64,000 nucleotides of DNA from Aedes albopictus. Lineage: Eukaryota > Arthropoda > Insecta > Diptera > Culicidae. The stretch is from NCBI RefSeq assembly GCF_035046485.1, contig NC_085138.1:5331409-5395408 (forward strand), written 5' to 3'. Of this stretch, positions 52,901 to 61,900 are shown in pieces. The notes under the pieces were generated by a model that saw only the letters and a list, made by a program, of their open reading frames with translations, made no database searches and was not told where the DNA came from. How positions within the stretch are numbered: position 1 is the stretch's first letter; each line of letters starts with the position of its first letter. Position numbers and translations under genes: made by a program.

Positions 52901-55900
52901 TGTTGTAAGAGGTTGAAAACTTTTGGTTGGAGCGGACCTGGTGTGATGGTTAGACTACGTGACTATCACGCCGAGGACCTGGGATCGATTCCCACTCCCG
53001 TCAAACTCACAAAATGTGAGTTCTATCTTCGGAAGGGAAGTAAAAGCGTGGGTCCCGAGATGAAGTAGCCTCGGACAAAAAATCTCGTTAATATAGATGA
53101 AAACCAATACTTTAGATTTCTCTGAAGAAAAGTGTAGGTTTTTCATGTGAAGTTAAAAAGTTTTTGTCAAACAACCTATCACATTTTCTTTCTAATCTCT
53201 GGGTAAAACACTCATTATGGTTTCCAATATACATCTTGATTCTGTATTTCTACATCATTCTGGAAGTATGTTTTCGGAACTCTGTCTAAGTATCTTTATT
53301 TACATTTTTTTTTTGCCAAAACTCTCTAGATATCGGTTAAGATGATCTTTGTAAGAATTTCTAAAAAAAATCTTAAAACGTAAATTTTCCTCTTCTTCTT
53401 TACAAATTCTCATTAACCGAATTCGGAAATAGATTTTTGACGATTGCAAAAGATTCCTGAAAGAGAATCGTTTTTTAGTCTTAATTCTGTTGTTCAAAAG
53501 ATTTTTAGGCGAAACATTTGGACAATATTCTTGCAGAATTCCTGATGAATAAATCGAGGCATTTGTAATAGTTCTTGAAAGAATACTGACACACTTTCAG
53601 TGGAGCTCTTGAAGAACTTTTTGTCTGGCTGGCTTGAATACTTTGACAAAAATCAAAGAGAAGCTTCAGGAAGAACTTTGAACTAAATTTCAGGGAAAAA
53701 TAATTTCAGAGAAATTATAGAAAATCCCCATTGAGAATTTTAGGTGAAAGTGCTGTTAACAATACAATTTTTATAAAAGCAAAATTCTCAGTGGAATTCT
53801 TGAGGGACTTTTTGGGATTATTCCTGAGAGAATTTCAGCAAAAGTATATTTTAGAACCCCTGAACATTATGGCATTAGTTTAGAGTAAAAACTTACTAAC
53901 TAACTAACATTATGCATGTTAGATAAAATGCAAGTGCAACGAATCCCTAAATCCCAAACATTTTTTTCAAATGAATTCCTGGAGGAATCAATAGAGAAAT
54001 TCCTAGAGGTTCGCTTGGAGGAATTTCTGAGAAAATACATAGAGGAATACCAGGTAAAATTTCTAATGAAATCTCTGTGTCAATTTCTGCCGGAATCTCT
54101 GCAAGAATGTCGTCTTTCCTTCTCTGAGAGAATCTGTAGAAAAATTTCTGAAGGAATCCTTGCAGGGTTTTCTAAGACCTTCTTCAGAAATCCTTTGAGC
54201 AATTTCTAAGAGATACGTCTTATAGGAATATCCAAAGAAATGTAAAGAAATCTTGGGTATTTCCTTAATAATCTATTGTAGTATTTCTAAAACAAACCTT
54301 AGGGAAAATTCTTTAGAAAGTTCCTAGGAAAATTTTGAAAGAGTACTGAATTTCTGAGTCAGAATGTATCCGTGAATTATTTTAAAAAAATGCATTCATG
54401 GAAGGTTTTCTAGTGAATGCTTTGAAAAATTTCTGAAGAAATCTGTATGAAAAAAAAAAATCTGAAGATATTCGTAGGGCAAAAGCACTAGACTTCGCCA
54501 CTGCTCTAATCTTCGCCCCCTCCATACAAATGCCATTTTTTATGTATAAAGTAGCGCAGATTAGTGCTGAATTTCAGGGGGGGGGGGGGGGAAGTCTAGT
54601 GTTTTTACCCTAAATGAATTTCTGGAACAATCTATACAAGATTTTTTGAAACGAGTTCTTCAAGTATTTTCTAAAGGAATCCCTGCAACATTTTTTGGAG
54701 CTATCCGTCCAAGACTTTCTTAAGGAGTTCTTGGAGAAATTTCTGGAAGACATTCTTATGTCTAAAGGAATCCCTAGAAAATTTTGTGAAAGTATTTGAG
54801 ACTGATTTTTTTAGGATTTCCTGGATGATTTTTACAATTAATCTACGAGGAATTTCTTTATGAATCTTAGGAAGATTTTTTCAGGAACTCGTGAAAGATT
54901 TTTTTAGTTAATCTTATGATGGATTTTAGCAAAGGTCCATGAAAATATATTGAAAAACCTGTAGAAGTTTTTCAAAGTAATCCTTAAAGAAATTTTGTAA
55001 TAACAGCAATATTAGTTGAAAAATTGGTGAAGGCATCCCTTGGGCAGTTTTTATAGGAGTCCCTGGAGGAATTTCTAAAGAAAGCTCTCACAGATTTTCT
55101 GACAAAAAATGTGAAACTTTTGAAATTTCTGGAGAAATGGGAAGTTGCTGTGGGAATTTCTAATGAAATCGTTGGAAGAATTTCCAAAGTTACTCCTGCA
55201 CAAATCTTTAAAGGAACTTTTGAAACATTTTCTGAAAGCATCGCTCAATATTACATTCAGTGAAGAGAATTGTCAGACAAAAGAGTCACAAAACAAGCAA
55301 CAGAAAAGGCGCGACGATTACTCTTTATCCCTATCGGTAACAGATAATGACATGATCTCGATTTTTTTGTTGCAGACAAAACGGAAGCTGAATATGTTAC
55401 GTACTTTTCAACTCGTGAATAATTAATTATTACTAATCCAAAGTCGAAACTGTTTGATGATAGATCTTCAACACCGACTCGAAGTTACCGTTCGAAAATC
55501 GCAATGCAAGGCTTAAAAATCTCTAAACTCGTGGTGTACGATGTTTGTCCTATTGTTTTCAAATTAGGACAAACTTATGTCGCATTGGGTGGATTGTCGC
55601 AACGAATACATGTTGCGACATTGTCATTATTGTTGCGCGATGGTTGAATTTTGATTCACTGCGAAGACCTATTCCGAATGATAGATGGGTATAGTGGTTT
55701 ACAGTCCCGGCAAATCAACATACATTTTATGTATAAACAACATACAGCTATCGCTAAAACCAGAAACATGTTGAAAAGGCCCTTCCAGGGTGTCTACTAC
55801 CTGGAAAAACCTGGAAAACCGGGAATCCTCAGGGAATTTTATTTAACAGGGAAAAACCTGGAATACTCAGGGAATATCTTGAGTACTCAGGGAAAAAAAC

Positions 55901-58900
55901 ATTGGGTCGTATGAATAAAAACCTGGTAGTAAAAATCCATGTAGAAATTTCGCTACAAAGATTTTTCCAGAAATTCCATCAGGGATTCTTTCTGGATTTT
56001 TTTAGAAATACCGTAAAATGGGGTAACTTTGATAGTTTTTCAGCGAATTTTCTCAATATTTTTACATGTAACAGTATTTCCCCGAGTTTTATATTTTTAA
56101 AACAAGTACTGGGGCATCAGTTATCAATTGCAATTAAAAGATTCGACCATCTGAAATATTTTGGATAACTTTTAGTTTTTCATAAAACCGAAAATCGGAT
56201 TTTCATTTTGGGGTAACTTTGATAATGCCCTAAAAACACATCAAATCTAAAAAAATAATCACAGATTTAAATCTTAGGAGTATGAACATGATGAGAGAAG
56301 GCTTGTGGAATATATTACATAGATTTTTTATATCAAAACATTGATTTTTTACTAAATTCTACATATAAAAATGAGTTTGTGGAGTATTGAGTGCAAAACA
56401 CAATAAATTTAGCTATCAAAAATCATTATCATCGTAATAATAAATGCTTAACGGTACATTAACATATGATTACATGCTATCCACGGTTAGTCTTCTTCTT
56501 TTGGGTAGTTTTTTAATGTTTTATTAACAAATTTTGAACAACACAGATTTATCTACATGAAATTACAAGGGCATTGCATACTTTTAGGCGTTTATCAATG
56601 TATGGAGATTAATATCCCAATTTACAAAATTGCTTCCAATTCGTAAAAACACACTTCGTTAAGAGATTCAAGGCCAGATTTGGAATCTACTATGATGAAT
56701 CTATCGAGAATAAGAGTCCATTCATTGAAAAAATAGTTGTAACGAAGTCGTATAGCAGATTGTTTGAAGGGGTTGATTAATGACAAAAATATCAACAATT
56801 TTTATTTTTTGTCCAAAAAGTTGTATATAAACTAGATTTTAATGAAAATACGTCTAAGATGAACTTTCATATGTATAGAATTGAAGAGAAGAGATTTCTC
56901 TCATTTTTTTCCTGTGATATCTCCAAACAATTTGGGCTTTCTTCGAGATGTTCTTCCTGGTCTCCTACAGGAATTTCTTAAAAGTTTTCGCGAGGCTTAT
57001 TTTGAAGTTTTACCTGAAATTTCTCTCGGAGTATCTCCTGGATCTTCTCTCAGAACATTTCTTCCGATGTTGGTCATGAGATGTCTCTCAGAGTTTTTCT
57101 TAATTTACACTGGACTTTCTCCCAAGATTTTTTTCCAGACTTCTGGGATTTCCACAGGAGTTATTACTGATATTTCTCATTGAATTCTTCTCTTGCATTC
57201 TTTCAGAGCCAGGCTGTTCCTTGTAGTTGTGCCGGATTTCTTTCAGTGATCCACCTGATATTCTCTGCATTATTCCCAAAATTCTTCCCGGAAACTTTAC
57301 CAGAAATTGTCCAGAGATTCTGGATACTACTTTAGGGATTTCTAGCAAAGCTATTGCAGGGATCCTCCTACGGGTTTTCCTCAGAATGTCTTCTAAGATA
57401 ACCTACGAAATACCTTATAGGAAATTCCTGGAGAAATATTCAAGGGAATTCAAATAAAATCTTGCGAGAAACACCGTTAGAGTTAGTGTTAGTGGAGAAA
57501 TCTCGACAGGAACTTCAGGAAAAACCTGAGAAAAAATGAGACATCTCGAAAAAAGTTCTAGGTAATAGTCAATAATACTAGTAATCCCGAGAAGAAATAT
57601 TAAGGACATCCAAGGAGAAATTCCGAAAACCTCATGGATTCCTGAAAGCAGCTACGGGCGAAGATCCGCGAGGAAAACAAGAGAAATATCGGAAAACTAT
57701 CGGTAAAAATCCCGACATAAACTATTGAATAGCTATCACGGAAAACCACTCAAAAAGACACGGACACTGGCTTCAGCCGGTGGCTCTACCGATTGGCTCA
57801 ACCAATGACATTCTTGAAGAAACTTTGAATAGTTTTGGATGGATCATCAGGAGGAATCCAGCGAGAATCTCTGGAAGTATATCGGAAAGCCTTCGCAAGA
57901 AATATCGGGACGTACGCAAACAGATATCTCGTGAAAGGATCCTGCGGATAGCCAGGAAGTAACTTTGAAAGAAATTCCAGAAATTTCGCTCAGAAATCTT
58001 GAAAGAATTTTTGAAGAGTAGGGGAACTTACGTATTTTCGGCAGTTTTGTTCTTTTCGTCATGTTTTTTTTTTTGAAACATTTTGAACTCAGAGTTGGCA
58101 TCAAATCCTTTCCAATCAAGCTGAATATGATCAAGCTTCAGGCAATTTGGCCGACAACAATCCCTCATGACGAAGAGAACAAACCTGCCGATGATACCCT
58201 AAGTCACCCTTTATAATTTTAAGAAAATTTGTTTTTTTTTTTAATTATAAACTTTCAAAATTTCATCTGGAAAAACCTGGAAAACTCAGGGAATTTTATT
58301 TTGAGTTATGAGTAGACACCCTGCCTTCCTTCTTACTTTAACAGCACAATGTAAATCTACACGGAAATCCAAACTACCATATTTTTGGGTCGATTTTACA
58401 CAAAATTGAGTTTATCGAATCAACTAGTTATCAAAAATTAGGTTGTTTCACTCTCTCCCTCACCGATGCGATGTTGTCAAAAACAAACCGAGGTACGTCT
58501 ATCTAACGGTGATCCTTGAGCCCAATAAGCCAATTCCAGGTAAATGTAACGTTACTCAAATTTGAGTAAAATGAGAGGGTCTTTGGGTTGAATTTACTTA
58601 CTCTTGAGTATATTTTTTAGCTGAAGGTAAAGACAATTTACCTAGCGTGAGTTTAATCGATTTACTCAAATTTTGGCTTATTGGGCCAAACTATGGGATA
58701 GCGTCTTACTTGATACTTGATGGGCTACAACTCGTAGCGGTGAGTCGACGCCGAATGAAGCATTCGCCTCCACTAGTCTCGGTCCTGGGCCAATCGCTTC
58801 CAGTCACCTTGATGAACGTTTAGAGCCCTTAGGTCCTCCTCAACTGCAAGCCAAAGTGTGCGCGGCCTACCATGAAGCCGACGGTCCCTTCCTGGTTCTC

Positions 58901-61900
58901 TGCTGAATTTGATTTTAGCTTGTCGTTCCTCCGGCATACGAGCTACGTGCCCAGTCCACCGCAGCCTGCCGTATTTTATTCGCTTCACTCTATCCATCTC
59001 TTTATATACTTGGTACAATTCGTGGTTCATGCGGACGCCACTAGATACCGATGCCGTCCTCCAGTTTACCGCCGAGTATTGTTCGCAGCACGTTACGTTC
59101 GAAGACTCCAAAGGCTCTCCGATCAGCTTCTCTCAACGTCCACGATTCATGGCCGTATAAAGCGACCGGATGAAGCAGAGTATTGTACATTGCGAGTTTT
59201 GTCTTCATTTGCAGCCTACGTGACTTCAACTGGTTTCGACGACCGAAAAAGGCCCGATTCGCAGCTGATGCAATCCGTCTTTTCACCTCGCGGATAACAT
59301 CATTATCGCACGTTGCTAGAGTATCAAGCAGTGCTGAAAATTTCATTCCATCATATCTAAATTCAACCACCTACAGCTCATTTTAGAAACTGAACCTGAG
59401 AATATGGTAGGGGAAAACGGGGTAAGACCGCCACCCTAAGCCAAAAAAATCTTAACTTAAAACTGACAATGAATTACAATAGTTTTAACACAGCATATCA
59501 TTTTTTCAAAGTGTTAGGCATGCAAGAAAATTATATTTTGATTCATGCAGTTGAAACTTTTATAACTTTGAGCCATTTGAAAATGTGACTAAAAAGCACT
59601 TAAATTTTCAACGACGGGGTAAGACGGCCCACCAGGGGGGTAAGAAGGACCATTACGATTTTTTTTTTAATAATTGTGATTAAACTGTTTGAATTCTATA
59701 CGTTGAAATAAGGTATGACTCCCTTAAGTACTTCACATGGAAAATTGGTTAGCATAGCTGTCCAAGGGTTACCAATTATTATTTTTATAGTGGCACTGTA
59801 AATATGGATACTCAAACACCCATTATTATCACAAAAATGTTATTTCTGGCTACGTCCAGCGCAAACAACGCAAACATGAGTTTATTTATGTGAAATGGCA
59901 TATTTTTAACCCTTATTTGACCGGCAGGGTACCCGGGTACCCAGCACCCATTTAAAATACACGGTGTAGAAAAAAGCAAAAAGTTTGCCGGCCACATAAC
60001 GGTTAACACACATTTTTCGTAAATTGGGTTGCAGCTATATGTTTCTATGAACTGGGAGATGGCCGTCTTACCCCGTTCGAGGTGGTTGCTTTTACCCCGC
60101 ATGAGCAGATTTCACTTATGGGGCTAGTTCCTGACGAAACATTTTTTTAATCTCAATCACGCTCCTCTTATGCTTTGTTAACATTCCTGGTAAGTTATGA
60201 ACGGGTTATTTTCTGGTTTGAAAAAACTTTTTCCCGAATCAAAATCCTTAAGGTTTTATGCGACTAATTTAGATCAAATACATCATCATGAAGCAAAATC
60301 TTTATTTTAATAGTTTGTTTCGAAAATCTCAATGTAAACATTGCACATAATGGCTCAAAATGACAAATATCTTGTGTCTGAGAAATCTTATGCACATACT
60401 TGCCTTATGTAATAATGGATAGCCCCTAACTTGTTTCTCTTCACTGAATCGTACGCCGCCTTGAAATCAATAAACAGATGATGGGTATTATTGCAAGTTG
60501 TACTCCCGAAATTTATCGAGAATCTGACGCAGGGTGAACATCTGATCCGTCATTGATCGGCCTTCACGAAAATCCGCCTGATATTCACCGACGAAGTACT
60601 CCTCAATCGGCCTCAGCCTGTTAAGGCGAAACTGGAAGCATTTTCTCATTTTTTTGGTTTTGGTTTTTTTATTAAATAACGAAGCAATATTTTCTAAATC
60701 GGTTTTCGTACACATGTAGAGCTTGGATCAAAGTATCTCCTGAATTTTTCTCTGGTAGAAAATGTTTTTCGTTTTTGCAGAAACCATTTTTTTGTGAAAT
60801 TTAGTTTAGTTGATCCATACTCTACAGGTGTACGAAAACCGATTTTGAGAATATTGCTTCGTTATTTATCAAAAATGAAAAACCAAAAAGTGAGGAAATG
60901 GATCCAGTTTCGCCTTAAACAGAATTCCGGACAAAATTTTGTACGCTGAATTAAGAAGTGTTACTCTTCTGTAATTCGCGCACTCCAGTCGATGCCCTTT
61001 TTAATATAAATCAACTAGCAGGCAGTTCTTTCTCTTCCCATATATTCAATATAATAACGGTGTAAGAGCTGATGCAGCTGCCTACTACCGTGCTTGAGAA
61101 GCTCGACCGGGAGTTCGTTCTTCCCAGCAGCCTTATTGTTCTTCAGCCCTCTAATGGCTGTCTTGACCTTGTCTAGCGTTGGACGTTCCACGGCTTATCC
61201 GTCGTCGTCGATTCGAATTCTTCTGTCGCTCTTCCATTCCCACCGTTCAACAATTCCTCGAAGTGCTCACTCCACCTGGCAGCCACCATTGTTTTGTCTG
61301 TCAGCAAGTTTCCTTCACGGTCGTTGCACATGACGCTGTTTTTCTCCGCACGCCATTGACAGTCTCGTAAAACCTCCCCATATCATTCTTCTCCATGCTT
61401 TCTTGCGCCTGAGCAATCACATTTTCCTCATGAGAAATTTGGCGGTTCCTTGTATAACGCCTACAAGTTATGCAACCAAGCATCGGTACCGGTCACTTTA
61501 CGCCTGGCACAGGGATGGTAGAAATACTTTTTTCTCTTTTCCGTTCATCGATCCCGACAGTAAAATAAAAACAAAACAACGGCAGCACCAATACCATCAG
61601 CAACCGCGCCGTCGGCAGTCAAGCTGGCGCTTGATAGTTTTCGCTTTCCCACAAAAATATTTATGAGCAGTCATGCCGAGGCGGGTGATTGCGAAAAATT
61701 TCAAATATGTTCAACTGCTAATAACTCACTTGTTTTAGTAAATAATTTGAATCTGTTTGCACAAATAGCTAGTGCACACTCCTAGCTTTGGGATGCATAT
61801 AAAGAAGTTTGTCTAGAAGCGGTTTGAAACGCAGAAAAATGCGAAAATGGGAGAGACAGAAATTCTTGTCGTCCGTGTGCTCGAGTACCGGCGCTCTCGC

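Larger units (their letters stand above)
55786..58323. mobile_element. 2.5-kb element with CAGGGTGTCTACT inverted ends
   Basis: Left CAGGGTGTCTACT, right AGTAGACACCCTG, with CCTTC at 55781-55785 and 58324-58328 (5-bp duplication). Sub-terminal runs of ACCTGGAAAAACCTGGAAAA occur at both ends. No transposase. It contains a 12-bp-period tract (56890-58010) and MITE family A copy 3 (58020-58207). Confidence 0.88.

Noticed and set aside
1535..58010. CRISPR-like arrays
   Set aside because: The periodic tracts have no separate spacers, are highly degenerate, and the genome is eukaryotic.
58872..59386. Plus-strand frames up to 141 codons
   Set aside because: Antisense of the LINE remnant, whose protein motifs are on minus.
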